DNA of 64,000 nucleotides from Imbricaverruca yamaguchii (taxonomy: Eukaryota; Arthropoda; Thecostraca; Neoverrucidae). Positions 38,480 to 49,049 of the stretch are shown in pieces. Numbering within the stretch: the stretch's first letter is position 1; every line of letters starts with the position of its first letter. Location of the stretch: positions 62,001-126,000 of the forward strand of contig JAOTOL010001157.1 in the NCBI GenBank assembly GCA_034440575.1, read 5' to 3'. The position numbers and the translations under genes are program-made. The notes under the pieces are model-generated. The model saw only the letters and a list, made by a program, of their open reading frames with translations. It was not told the origin of the DNA and ran no database searches.

Positions 38480-39240
38480 GACCTGGGAAGGAAGAAAATG
38501 CAGGATAGCCAATGCATTATGGTTTTATTCAACATACTCCCCTCGCAGATTCACACATTTTTGCAGCGGAACTTCAGTTTCTCTAAGGCCTGTAAAAAAA
38601 ACTCGGAAGATCGGACCTCCAACCACGCCTACTTTGCAGCAATCATTTCCGAATCAAGGTGAAAGTTCGTTCCTTTGAGGTATTTCTTCAGTTGTGGTAA
38701 GAGGTGGTAGGCGGAGGGAGCCAATCTAGGGAGTAAGGCGGGTGGTCCACCAATTCAAAGCCAAGGTCTCGTATTTTCCCGAGAGTATCGTGCGATGTGT
38801 GTGCTGGTGCATTTTCACTTTGATGCGCTTCTGATCTGTGTTCAAGCATTTTGGCACCAACTTCGCTGACAGCTTTCTCATGTCCAGAATGTTGCGGATG
38901 ATGTGGCCAACTCTTTCGCGGGAAATCGCCACATTCTTAGCTATGACTTTAGCTGAAATCCGGCGGTCCTCGAGAATCATAGCATGCGTAGCGCCTGTTT
39001 TGTCCTCCGTGGTCGCTGAAGTTGGCCGACCCGACCGGTGCTCATCCGTGACTTTGAAGTGATAAGTCCGGAACCTTGACACCCAGGTTTTCACTGTAGT
39101 GTATGACGGGATTCATCCTACAAGACTTCCTTCATCTCGCCGTGGATTTCCGCCGCCCCTTTGCCTTGAATGAAATGCAACTGCATGACCGCTCGTCCTT
39201 CAGCGTTACCTAGTTCCCCCATAGGAGCTGCCATCATGTG
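38480..39240 (-). pseudogene. mariner transposase remnant
   Basis: Reading from an ATG near 39230, the minus strand shows MQLHFIQGKGAAEIHGEM, then (39094-38850) WVSRFRTYHFKV, HRSGRPTSATTED, the MILEDRRISAKVIAK helix-turn-helix region and LDMRKLSAKLVPKCL followed by DQKR. These are hallmarks of the mariner DNA-binding half. The protein then jumps directly to HQHTHRT and, in another frame, LGFELVDHPPYS, i.e. the part around the third catalytic Asp. The segment with the first two catalytic residues is deleted. The C-terminal EMIAAK / AWLEVRSSEFF block is still visible near 38650. It is non-functional. Confidence 0.85.
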
Positions 39241-39363
39241 CTACGATGATGACAAAAGCAAACAAATATATATTACATACCTCAATGCTTTTTGTATCGT
39301 CCCACTAAACAGGTGCCCTACCTAAACTGCAAAGTTATTAGCATCATCCTTTTGCGATACCCT

Positions 39364-40257
39364 TAACACGCGCCCTGGAGGGGGCGAAATCCGCCCACCA
39401 GTCCGGTTTTTCATCCTTAACTCTAGATTTGACCAGTCGATATATGCTATTCTTGTAGACCTGCTTATAAATGATCGGCACATTGTTTATAGCAGGAAAA
39501 ACGGAAATCGGCCGATTTTTTCGACTTAGATGCGATTAAAGTCAAAACATTTCGTAGCGCCAGACCACAAAAATCGGCGCTCATGCGATTCCCGTATATT
39601 GGCAAAAGGAAGCGTTCTTGACAATACTAGCGACTTCCTTGATGTATATTGCTATGCTATATAATTTCAAGGTCATGTTAGGTCACCGAAGTTAAGTCGG
39701 GTCACGTCCATGACAGGTTAATTGTACCAAACTTGATCAACTGGAATGTTGTCATAAATACAAATGACTGTCATGCGATTGATGTCACTTTGCATGTTAC
39801 TCCTAACACATCCTGGAAACTACTGCTTGTCATTGTGTACTTCAGCATTTCCATACTTTATGCATGTACTTCACTCCTTTCTTCGCGAAGCTGATTGCAC
39901 CAAGGCGCACAACGGAGCAGTCGGGTGGGCGGCCCGGTTCCAGTAGCTGGAACAGGTAATGACCCAATCAAGTGCTCCTATATAGATGATCTGAGGTCAA
40001 ATTCCGGGTCTAGCATCGGTATTTAAACACAATCACATCCATCCATAACAATGGCAAACCAAGCCATACAAAGCAATAAAATGTTGACGTATGTAGCCTC
40101 ATTTGACCTTGAAAATATTGACCTAACATCACAAAATGTGTACAAGGCAAATGTCAATACCGTACCCATCCAATCTGCGAATTTCGTTGCCCCAGCTTTA
40201 ATGGGAGCCGAGATCATATGGGGGCGGAATCCGCCCCCCCCCCAGTACGTTTAATTT
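39364..40257. mobile_element. TTAA-flanked non-autonomous element, copy B (inverse of copy A)
   Basis: It begins ttaacacgcgccctggagg at 39364 and ends cccccagtacgtttaa at about 40257, so TTAA is present on both sides and fits a TTAA target duplication within the mariner. The terminal palindromes gggggcgaaatccgccc and gggggcggaatccgccccc are present. The body matches copy A (27784-29104) in reverse complement along most of its length but lacks A's tandem duplication. It has no transposase. The nesting shows that this family moved after the mariner had inserted. Confidence 0.8.
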
Positions 40258-40310
40258 TCAGAGGCTGTCCAAGGCAAGTGTTAGATCCAGAAACTTTTCA
40301 GCACCCCTCG

Positions 40311-40349
40311 TATAGATATATGTATATGTATGTATATATACTTATATGT

Positions 40350-40390
<41 letters not shown>
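40311..40390. repeat. (TA)n-rich tract at the mariner right flank
   Basis: tatagatatatgtatatg followed by about 30 bp of pure TA. It probably represents the other half of the TA repeat split by the mariner. Confidence 0.9.
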
Positions 40391-40392
<2 letters not shown>

Positions 40393-41093
40393 CATGCAAC
40401 GTCCCATTAAAATTTGTTTATCTTTGTTTTTCGTTTGCGTTTTCTCCAATTTCAAGAACTAGCAGCTGATCGAGCTATCCCGTTGACTGTATTGCAGCAT
40501 ACGCCAAATATATGTTTACAGTGATCTGATTACATTTATATGCATTGTCTGTTCAGATTTTTCAGATATGGGTGGGTGACAAGTGTAGCTACGCTATGTA
40601 GCTATGTAGCTGCAGCTATATAGCTATGCAGCTTTTATGATTTTTCAGCGGGTTTGGGCAATTGATGCTGAGGAAGCCACGGAGCGGAAAACGAACAGCG
40701 CCCACGTCTGGAAGGGCGATTGATTTTGTGGCTCACACCGTCGGACACTGCATGGTATAACTGGCTGGCTAGACTACCCCGTAAATCGTGGTGTGCTACG
40801 TCACTGCCGGCCTGTGACCTCTGAATGGTGTCGGTGCAGCGCGAAGTTACCAACGATGTAAAATACGGCTGGTCTGGTGTGTAGGCGAAAGATCACCAGC
40901 AATGCTGCTGCTCAAAATTACGTCATGTGACATACATGGAGAGAATATTGCCACCGCCACAAAAGCTTGCTTTGTGGCTACAGCAACTGACCTCTATCAT
41001 CTGGTAAGACAGGAAAATTTGACACGACATTCGCACGGGCGTCACTGACTGAGGAAACGTAAAAAGGTGCACTCGGGTACTTCTAGGAGGAAC
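40391..41093. other. no gene recognised
   Basis: At 40585-40632 tagctatg and gcagctata words form small overlapping palindromes. No protein family. Confidence 0.4.
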
Positions 41094-41500
41094 CTTTTCT
41101 ACTCGAAGGGGGAGAAGCCCAGCATACTCGGGCTGGTAGGCACGTTGCGGCACGACATGCTCATGAAGAGCAATCGAAGGGGGAGAAGCCCAGCATACTC
41201 GGGCTGGTAGGCACGTTGCGGCACGACGTGCTCATGAAGGGCAATCGAAGGGGGAGAGGCCCAGCATACTCGGGCTGGTAGGCACGTTGCGGCACGACAT
41301 GCTCATGAGGGGCAATCCTTGACATCTGAGAAGGGGGAGAGGCCCAGCATACTGGGGCTGGTAGGCACGTTGCGGCACGACATGCTCATGAAGGGCAATC
41401 CTTGACATCTGAGAAGGGGGAGAGGCCCAGTATACTGGGGATGGTAGGCACGTTGCGGCACGACATGCTCATGAAGGGCAATCCTTGACACCTGAGAGTG
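41094..41500. repeat. 71/83-bp tandem repeat, 5 copies
   Basis: Units beginning aagggggaga start at 41106, 41177, 41248, 41331 and 41414. The spacing is 71, 71, 83 and 83 bp, the longer units carrying an extra 12 bp (ccttgacatctg-type). The copies are very similar, indicating recent growth. Confidence 0.9.
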
Positions 41501-43600
41501 TACTTCTCGAAAGGGAAATGAGTGCAGGTTGTTGTTTGAGCTTTTCGCTTGTTAACTGGATGATAATTTGTTCGATGTCCACTCAGCTTCATATACCTTA
41601 AAATATTTCCCAATCCGTGATCATGTTTTTTGTGAGTGGCATTAGCACCCATGTGGCTAAATTGGAATCTTGCCACATTCCTCAGCTTTTTCATCTATTG
41701 ACACAAGGGAGAAACCACTGAAAGTGTTCGATTCAGTCAATGTAATGACATTCTGAATCATATTTTATATGTCAGATGCCTCCTATGTGAGGAGGATCCA
41801 TGCACTTTTGTAGTGACACGACCACGCCTCAGCGGCCATATCAAGTGCTGTTGAACTTTCTATCTCCGCCGTGGTGACCTCGTGGACGAGTGTGCACTTC
41901 GGCGTATTACTCCCCGGCGCGGCACTTCGGGCCGCGCCAGGGACCAGTCCCCAGTCGCCGTCTTGGCTACGACCCTGGTGGTAGCACCGTAATTCTACTC
42001 TCGTAGATTCGAGGATTCCGCCTCGTCCCCGCCCCCTATCCCCTGTGGTTATTCGTCTGACGCTCTCTAACGCATCGTGATAGGAATGTGGAACACAGTG
42101 ACCTTTTTTGTTTCTTTTTGTACTTCATGACATTCTAATTACAATTTCGGAACTATATTACGATGCTCCTGGAGCGAATATTGGAATTCAGCTGAGGCAA
42201 ATGCTTACAACAAGTTAGGAACAACACACGCATCTGAATATTACCATTGTTTTGCTGTTCTGGAGATTATAATTTGGGATTAAACTGCTCATACTACGTA
42301 CATATCTGTAGATATGCTTATTTTGAGCCTAGTAATGCTAGGGACGTAACCATGGTAGGCATAATGGGAAGAACACGACCAGTTTTTTCAAAGTGGTTTC
42401 GTGTTCGTGCCATCGGAATGTTGTGAGGGTGGCGTGAATTCGAGACAAATTATAATAACATATCATAAGCAGTGGCGGAGTCAAAAGACGTTCCCTATGG
42501 CGCACCCAAGAGGTGACGAGAGATATACAAAACAAAACGTACTCAAACCACTACAAGTAATAGCGTGACGAGGGAGACACTTTGCCAGTGGCGGATAAAG
42601 GAAGGAAATATGAAATTCGGGACAAACGATTGTAATAAGTGGCACACAGTGGCGGAGCCAGAGAAGCCCAGTGGTCAATGATTGTAGCGGCCTTCCAACT
42701 CATACCTCTCATGATCCTTCACTTGCGATGTCTCCGGTCAGAAACTTCATGGTAAATATTGACATTATGTACAAATTGTAAAATAGTGGTATTTGTGGCA
42801 TCGACTGCCAAAAAGTATATCCCACGAAGAATGAATAATGTGCTCCTCTCCTTATGCTCCTGAACACGCCAGTGTTTGCTTAACATGTGCATGTATGGAA
42901 ATGAAATGGTGCCTTGGATTGCTAAAACTTGTTTATGCATATATATGAACAATTTTACAGGTGTAAAATGCAAACACAATCCCAAATGCTTTCCATCACG
43001 TTCCCACCTCATTTTGCCCTTTGCCCTCATGACATCGCAATTGAACAATGTTGACATTTTGCATACCAATTGTGTAGATTGGACTAGATTAGGCTGCATT
43101 AGACTACGATATACGAACTTAGTCTAGGCTACATTTAGATTATATTGGACCAGACTCGATTATATTTTAATAATTAAATATACATATTCACATCGCATTG
43201 TTAGCAAACTAGATAACCAAGCAAACTGCTACTTCAATTAAAATATTCAAAATAGCCACAGACGCGCCTAGCACATACAAATGAGCCTTCCCACCATATT
43301 CCCTAGCATAGCTATATCATCTATTAAGAAGAACCATGGCGCATGGAGAGAGCTCACTCATGAGGGCCTGTGACCCCGAGCTGGGTACGACTAAATATTA
43401 ATTCGGGAAGATCATAGGTCACAGGAAAACCAAGTGGTATCAAGCTAAAGCAAAACTATTTTGTTTTCAAGTTACGGGTGAATGAAACAGCCTGGAGCTA
43501 CTCCTCAACCTAAATATAACTAAATATTCGGAAAGGTCATGAAATTGATCGTGCCATAACGACCAGGCCAAAACCTTGACCATTTGGCGCGTTTGGGACC
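41501..43600. other. no gene; recurring cagtggcgga words at 42.47-42.67 kb
   Basis: cagtggcggagtca (about 42473), cagtggcggata (about 42586) and cagtggcggagcca (about 42649) recur in 200 bp, and a similar cagtgggggagcta occurs at about 18971. Such words often sit at DNA-transposon ends, but no element could be delimited. A GC-rich patch lies at 41870-42050. No gene is recognisable. Confidence 0.4.
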
Positions 43601-43605
43601 CTATG

Positions 43606-43905
43606 TGTCTGCACGCCTTTTCGGATATTAAGACCAAAGAGGCGTGCTGGTCTCCGACTACAACCGGTACCGTGTAGCAGGTGACCTCAATCTCCAGTAC
43701 TGTATCAACTCCGAAGGACGGGCTGAGGGGCTACAACTACTCCGATACGTCTAAGCGGACCAGGGAAAGCTGTTTTAGGGATAGACCATGGAAAGCTGTT
43801 CTACCTGTTCATGACAGGGGAGAGGTTGGTGTACAATTCGATGAAGAACATAATCAGGAATGTTCACAACGAATGAACATTGGGATGGGAAGGGAAAAGA
43901 TGAGG
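43606..43905 (-). repeat. solo copy of the I-type LINE 5' UTR-like module
   Basis: It shares the accaaagaggcgtg.tggtc block, the ctccag..ctg..tcaactccg block and the gttggtgt block with 37541-37990, in the same orientation. No ORF1 is recognisable to its left, so only the 5' end of the element or a recombined fragment remains. A 20-bp repeat (ggaaagctgtt) occurs twice inside. Confidence 0.6.
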
Positions 43906-45307
43906 AACTAGGATTCGCGCGCTCGCTAAGCATTTCAACAGTGGAAGCCGGCGGTCTTAGAGGTCATTCTCCAGCGATAATGGATTGAAATCGGTATCTA
44001 TTGACCACTACAGGCATATTACGCTACAGCACGCCTCTTGCAAATCACATTCCCTCGCGGTATAATAGTACGAAATAATAATGGACGACAATGGCATGAT
44101 TTGCATAGTGTGCAGTTGTCAATGGTTGCTTCAATCATGATGGTCGTGTAGTATTTTATCCACGTCGCTGGCACATTTGCTGGCGCAGGTGTTGCTCACC
44201 ACTACTCAGAAACCTCCTGACCATACTAATTGACAACTGTAGCACACACCGACAAGAATTACCAAGAACGTCGTAATGCTAGCCTACCATAACCATTACA
44301 TAACCCGTTTCATCCAGAAGGGTGACGGCCTTTCCCACTATTTCGTCCCAATTTGGAGTTGCAGAAAGCCTATGAAGCACACACTAACCCGAGCGGTTTG
44401 TCATGTTTATGCTGACAAATTACAATGATATACTGGATTCACAAGCAACGTTTGTACATCTATGGTTAGGTATCAGACTGAATTAAACCGTATGTATTTC
44501 CATTTGACAGCCGAACCAAAATTTATTTTGACGTCTGTGAATGTACATAATAAATGAATGCATGCCATGCAATGTACAGCGCAAACATCTCATTCCGAAC
44601 TTGGCAGTTGGACGATGTTCATTGGTTGGTGGCCACTATCGTCTGCAACAAGAATACCCAATATTTATGCTTCAGGGGCACTTTGCGAACTTCTTGAGCA
44701 GACCAAGCTCGGTACTTCATAAATATATCGTATTAGCAGCTTCAGCCAAGCCTTGCACTAAATTTCTGCTAAGTGGACTAACAAAGGTCTTTCAGTAGAG
44801 CGCGGCGAAAGTTCTCAACAGATCGTTGATATTATTATTCATCCCGCGTCAACACATACATGGGTAAGCGTCGCCGTTACGCCCGGCCGAGCTTTCCGTA
44901 GTTTACACCAAGCTGGATAGTTGGATCCTCAGTGGCCTTTACCAGGGCATCGCTGCCGCTGACGTCCTGTGGTCATGATTGGTCCTGATATGTTTTTGAA
45001 AGTCAAGCTGATGAGACATCACGAATAAATAGCAGCGTGCCAATTGACGTGAACTGAAAAGGTTTTGCTGTGCTAGCTGGAGCATTGTCCACCAGATGTG
45101 GGTGTGTGCGCAGTTCATTTCTGATGCAAAGCCTTTGATTTACTTCGTTCCGCTACCGCAGCATCGAGCTGAATCTCCAGCGCGCAGGCTGCTGGCGTGT
45201 CCTACGTGTTCTCGCATCATGAGCGGTACCTTGACCCTAACGGTATATTACTCTGACCAGACTACGAATTTGGTGGAGCCGTGTCCTCATAATTTCCCAT
45301 ATTTTCC
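43906..45307. other. no gene recognised
   Basis: About 1.4 kb with short ORFs and no family signature. Confidence 0.4.
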
Positions 45308-45514
45308 TTATTTTGTACGTAGTGGCGGGGATGGCCGAGTGGTTAAGGTGTTGAGCTCTGAATACCAAAGGTCCCTGGTACAACACTCAAACCGTTCGGG
45401 ACATTTTCCAATCCCGCGGCCCACCGGCAACAGTGTTGGTGGCCCCATTAGCCGTGAATGTACATTCAGTGAGTCGTGAGCCACACAATAAGCAAATAAC
45501 AATTATTTTGTACG
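45308..45514 (+). mobile_element. tRNA-derived SINE with 12-bp target duplication
   Basis: The body (45320-45502) begins tagtggcggggatggccgag, with a Pol III A box (tggccgagtggttaaggtg, about 45331-45350) and a B-box-like ggtccctggtacaacactc about 35 bp further on. This resembles a tRNA with a GGCCGAGTGG D-arm (Leu/Ser type). A 120-bp tRNA-unrelated part follows, ending in an A-rich cacacaataagcaaataacaa. The element is flanked by perfect 12-bp direct repeats ttattttgtacg (45308-45319 and 45503-45514), the signature of LINE-mediated retroposition. Length about 183 bp. Confidence 0.9.
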
Positions 45515-45985
45515 CAGTTCTAAGTTGGTGGAGAAACCCGTGTTTGTATGTAAATATTTTGAACCAATATTCATAGACCCATATATAGCTATTGGTGTCG
45601 TTGGTGTGGCTGCAAGGTATATGTCGCACCTGCCAAATTGCATTTACCACCCATATCTATATCTAAGTAAGATGCGGATTGTGTTGATATCTAGAACTCA
45701 GGCAGCTTTGCAAAATTAGACATCATGAAATGTTTGTTTTCATCGGTGTGGCTTTTTTCAGACGTTGGATGATTGAAACCAAATGGTGATTTCATTGAAC
45801 CAACCTAATCAAACTCTGTTATTTACAATGAAATTGTTTAGGGCATAAAGCTGGTACTTGCAGATGTTCGGTGGCATCCAACCTACGCTACGCTAAGCTG
45901 AGCCATACCAGGCCACGCCAAACTACGCTAAGCTACGCCGAACCCGGTGGTGCTGCGGAGGCTGTGAACCATTATCTTTCATGAA
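45515..45985. other. no gene recognised
   Basis: At 45885-45945 there are degenerate ctacgctaagct words. Nothing else. Confidence 0.4.
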
Positions 45986-47090
45986 AGCACATCTCCTGTC
46001 GACTGATGTGCAGTCAGGTGTGGCGTGTGACGCTACACATCACCTGTCGACTGATGTGCAGTCAGGTGTGGCGTGTGACGCTGCACATCACCTGTCGACT
46101 GATGTGCTGTCGGGTGTGGCGTGTGACGCTACACATCACCTATCGACTGATGTGCTGTCGGGTGTGGCGTGTGACACTACACATCACCTGTCGACTGATG
46201 TGCTGTCGGGTGTGACGTGTGACACTACGCATCGCCTGTCGACTGATGTGCTGTCAGGTGTGGCGTGTGACGCTACACATCGCCTGTCGACTGATGTGCT
46301 GTCGTGTGTGGCGTCTGACGCTACACATCGCCTGTCGACTGATGTGCTGTCGGGTGTGGCGTGTCACACTGCACATCACCTGTCGACTGATGTGCTGTCA
46401 GGTATGGCGTGTCACACTGCACATCACCTGTCGACTGATGTGCTGTCAGGTGTGGCGTGTGACGCTACACATCACCTGTCGACTGATGTGCTTTCGGGTG
46501 TGGCGTCTGATGCTACACATCACCTATCGACTGATGTGCTGTCAGGTGTGGTGTGTGACGCTACACATCGCCTGTCGACTGATATGCTGTCGGGTGTGAC
46601 GTGTGACGCTACACATCACCTATCGACTGATGTGCTGTCGGGTGTGGCGTGTCACACTACACATCACCTGTCGACTGATGTGCTGTCAGGTGTGGCGTGT
46701 CACACTACACATCGCCTGTCGACTGATATGCAGTCGGGTGTGGCGTGTGACGCTACACATCACCTGTCGACTGATGTGCTGTCGGGTGTGGCGTGTGACG
46801 CTACACATCACCTGTCGACTGATGTGCAGTCGGGTGTGGTGTGTGACGCCACACATCGCCTGTCGACTGATGTGCTGTCAGGTGTGGCGTGTGACACTAC
46901 ACATCGCCTGTCGACTGATGTGCAGTCGGGTGTGGTGTGTGACGCTACACATCGCCTGTCGACTGATGTGATGTCGGGTGTGACGTGTGACGCTACACAT
47001 CGCCTGTCGACTGATGTGCTGTCAGGTGTGGCGTGTGACACTACACATCGCCTGTCGACTGATGTGCAGTTTGATGTACTGTGTGACACT
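45986..47090. repeat. 48-bp minisatellite, 23 copies
   Basis: Each unit reads cacctgtcgactgatgtgct followed by about 28 bp ending ctacacat. The unit length is a multiple of three and lacks stops, so a 398-codon plus-strand ORF (45981-47177) and minus-strand frames stay open, giving a 16-residue repeat (HLSTDVLSGVACDATH). Differences between copies include many amino-acid changes (A/T, D/H, L/Q, H/R), which argues against selection for protein. Sub-variants are interleaved, as expected from unequal exchange. Confidence 0.95.
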
Positions 47091-47269
47091 GCATTACGAC
47101 TGCATCGTGGTTCCGGGTTCGCCAGCTTTCAGCAGTGCCAGTTAAGCGGCTTCTATCCCGACCCAGTCACCAGGTAAGCCCCCACGCAGGCAGATTCAAC
47201 CCCGCTGCTCGCTTAAGTCTCATCCGCCAATGGAGCCTGAAATGTACATCGTTCCAGTGAATTCCAGCC

Positions 47270-47665
47270 TGCTGGCAGCCGGCCGCCCCTCCAGAGGCGT
47301 CAGGCGACACTGGTATTGCTGTCATGGGTGACCCTCCGACCAACAGCAAAATGAGAGGCGCCCCTTCAAGTGTCCCATGACACTGGCGTCGCCGTCAGAT
47401 GTCACCATAAGGATGTCAGTAATATAAGCGGCGTCAATCAAGTGTCCTATATGCTAATGGTGTCGCCGTCAGGGGTGATCCTCCGGTCGTCAAGCATATG
47501 AGGGGCGCCCCTCCAGTGTCCCATGACAATGGTGTTGCCGTCAGTGGAGACCCTCTGGTCGTCAGTAACATGATGGGCGCCCCCTCAAGTGTCCCATGAC
47601 ACTGGTGTCGCCGTCAGGGGTGATACTCCGGTCGTCAAGAATATGAGGTACGCCCGCTCAAGTGT
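47270..47665. repeat. degenerate tandem repeat, unit about 70-75 bp
   Basis: Units contain gtgtcccatgacactggtg, tcgccgtcagggg and ggtcgtcaag words. Five or so copies, with unequal spacing. Confidence 0.75.
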
Positions 47666-47689
47666 CCGACAAAGGGAAGCCTTCGTCAG

Positions 47690-48660
47690 AAGAAAATTTG
47701 TGGGACCTTCTTGTCGCCCCATGTTCCTCACTGACTGCATCCATAGAATCATAAAACGTCTAATGAATACTAATTCGATACTTCTTAGAAACCAGTAAAC
47801 TAACCGATGTCTTCCAAACTGGATCCCGCCACTCACAAATATCATCGTCGAATATCACGCGGCTTATTTCCTCTACCAAAAGGCTTCGCCACTCGACAAT
47901 CTACCGTAGCTATATTTCTGGACTTGACCTCCTCTCTGGACAAAATACACCGGGAAACGATGATCGCTATGGGGTAAGAGCCCGAGATTACATCATTTAT
48001 TGGATTTTCTCCGTCCACGGGCTTTCGAAATGGAATAGCATTCGTACTTTATGATTCGCATGGACTTGGTCATGGGAAGTACTTTGCCAGCTGCCTTGTT
48101 CCTACTTGCAGCCAATGATATGTTCAAGCAATTCCACAATCCATTCTCGCAATCCATTACTTTGTCTGCCGATGGCACGGCGTTGTGGTGTGCCCGCCCG
48201 GGGGTGGAGCAGACTTTGTCTGCCGACGGTACGGCGTTGTGGTGTGCTCGCCCGGGGGTGGAGCAGACTTTGTCTGCCGATGGCACGGCGTTGTGGTGTG
48301 CTCGCCCGGGGGTGGAGCAGACTTTGTCTGCCGATGGCACGGCGTTGTGGTGTGCTCGCCCGGCAGTGGAGCAGGCACGGCCACTCATGCAGTGTGCCCT
48401 TGACCACAGGCCAATGGCAACACGAATGGAGTTTTTCATAACAGAACCAAAATCAACGATAATGACGTCTAAACGCTGTCCAACCCAAACCAACACCACA
48501 GTTCGAATTGATAACCAATTGCAAACCATTTTCTCGTCACACAGATTTATCAGTGTAGCTATCCACAGCCATACCTCACTTTTCAGAAACATACAGATGC
48601 AGGACGTCTGCAACCGCTTCCTCGCTCACGCGACTTCCTTAAAATGTTTGTTTAGCTGGT
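47690..48660 (+). pseudogene. I-superfamily LINE reverse transcriptase with amplified catalytic box
   Basis: Fragments in order: SCRPMFLTDCIHRIIKRLMN (finger), then GFATRQSTVAIFLDLTSSLD (first catalytic Asp region), then LPAALFLLAAND and HNPFSQS. Next comes LSADGTALWC, derived from the YADDTALW catalytic box and repeated four times, then a VEQARPLMQCALDH thumb-type block and EPKSTIMTSKR. Frames change several times and the catalytic YADD is now SADG, so it is dead. An ORF of 209 codons (48051-48680) survives across the amplified box because its unit is 54 bp. Confidence 0.8.
48159..48374 (+). repeat. 54-bp unit x4 inside the RT catalytic motif
   Basis: Units 48159-48212, 48213-48266, 48267-48320 and 48321-48374 are nearly identical and exactly 54 bp. 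Each encodes 18 residues beginning TLSADGTALWCARP, so the motif of the RT active site is present in four tandem copies. Only a few substitutions separate the units. Confidence 0.97.
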
Positions 48661-49049
48661 CATGGGTCCAATCCAAATGACGCTGTATATAGGCCTGCTT
48701 CGTTGATGATGAATTGAAGTTGTGGGGGAGTGTCGACTTTCAGGGTCGTGTTGCGCCCAGAACTACTTTTATAGGTAATATACAATGCTGCTATATTAGG
48801 CAGTTATTAATCCTCAAGAGCTGTGGTAGATCACATCAAAACGTGCTTTTTGAAGGAAGTTAAAAAATGTTCACAGACACCACGATCTTAATCATTTCCT
48901 AGTAGCGTACACAAATTAGTGCAGGCGTTCAGTTGTCCAAAAATCCGGTGTTGTGGCGGTTCCGACCGTAAGCAGCCTAACAAGACTTGATATACAGCAA
49001 GCGAATCAGAACGACGTAGGCGTATAGGTCAATTACCACCAGCAAGTGT
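48661..49049. other. no gene recognised
   Basis: Lies between an RT remnant on the plus strand and an ORF2 remnant on the minus strand; may contain 3' UTR sequence of either. Confidence 0.4.

Larger units (their letters stand above)
38456..40310 (-). mobile_element. mariner-family DNA transposon, internally deleted and interrupted
   Basis: The left end (38456) carries cgagtggtgctgaaaagttc and the right end (40310) carries its inverted counterpart cgaggggtgctgaaaagttt. Both lie next to TA in TA-rich repeats, as expected for mariner. Inside is a decayed transposase on the minus strand. A TTAA-flanked element (39364-40257) is inserted within it. Without that insert the copy is about 0.97 kb, shorter than a standard mariner of about 1.3 kb, consistent with the missing middle of the transposase. 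Confidence 0.85.

Noticed and set aside
45320..45400. functional tRNA gene
   Set aside because: A and B boxes are present, but the acceptor stem does not close, the sequence continues in a SINE body, and it is flanked by a retroposition-type duplication.
45981..47177. 398-codon ORF of 16-residue repeats
   Set aside because: The frame is open because the 48-bp unit has no stop in this frame; other frames are open as well and copies differ by many amino-acid changes. Annotated as an array.
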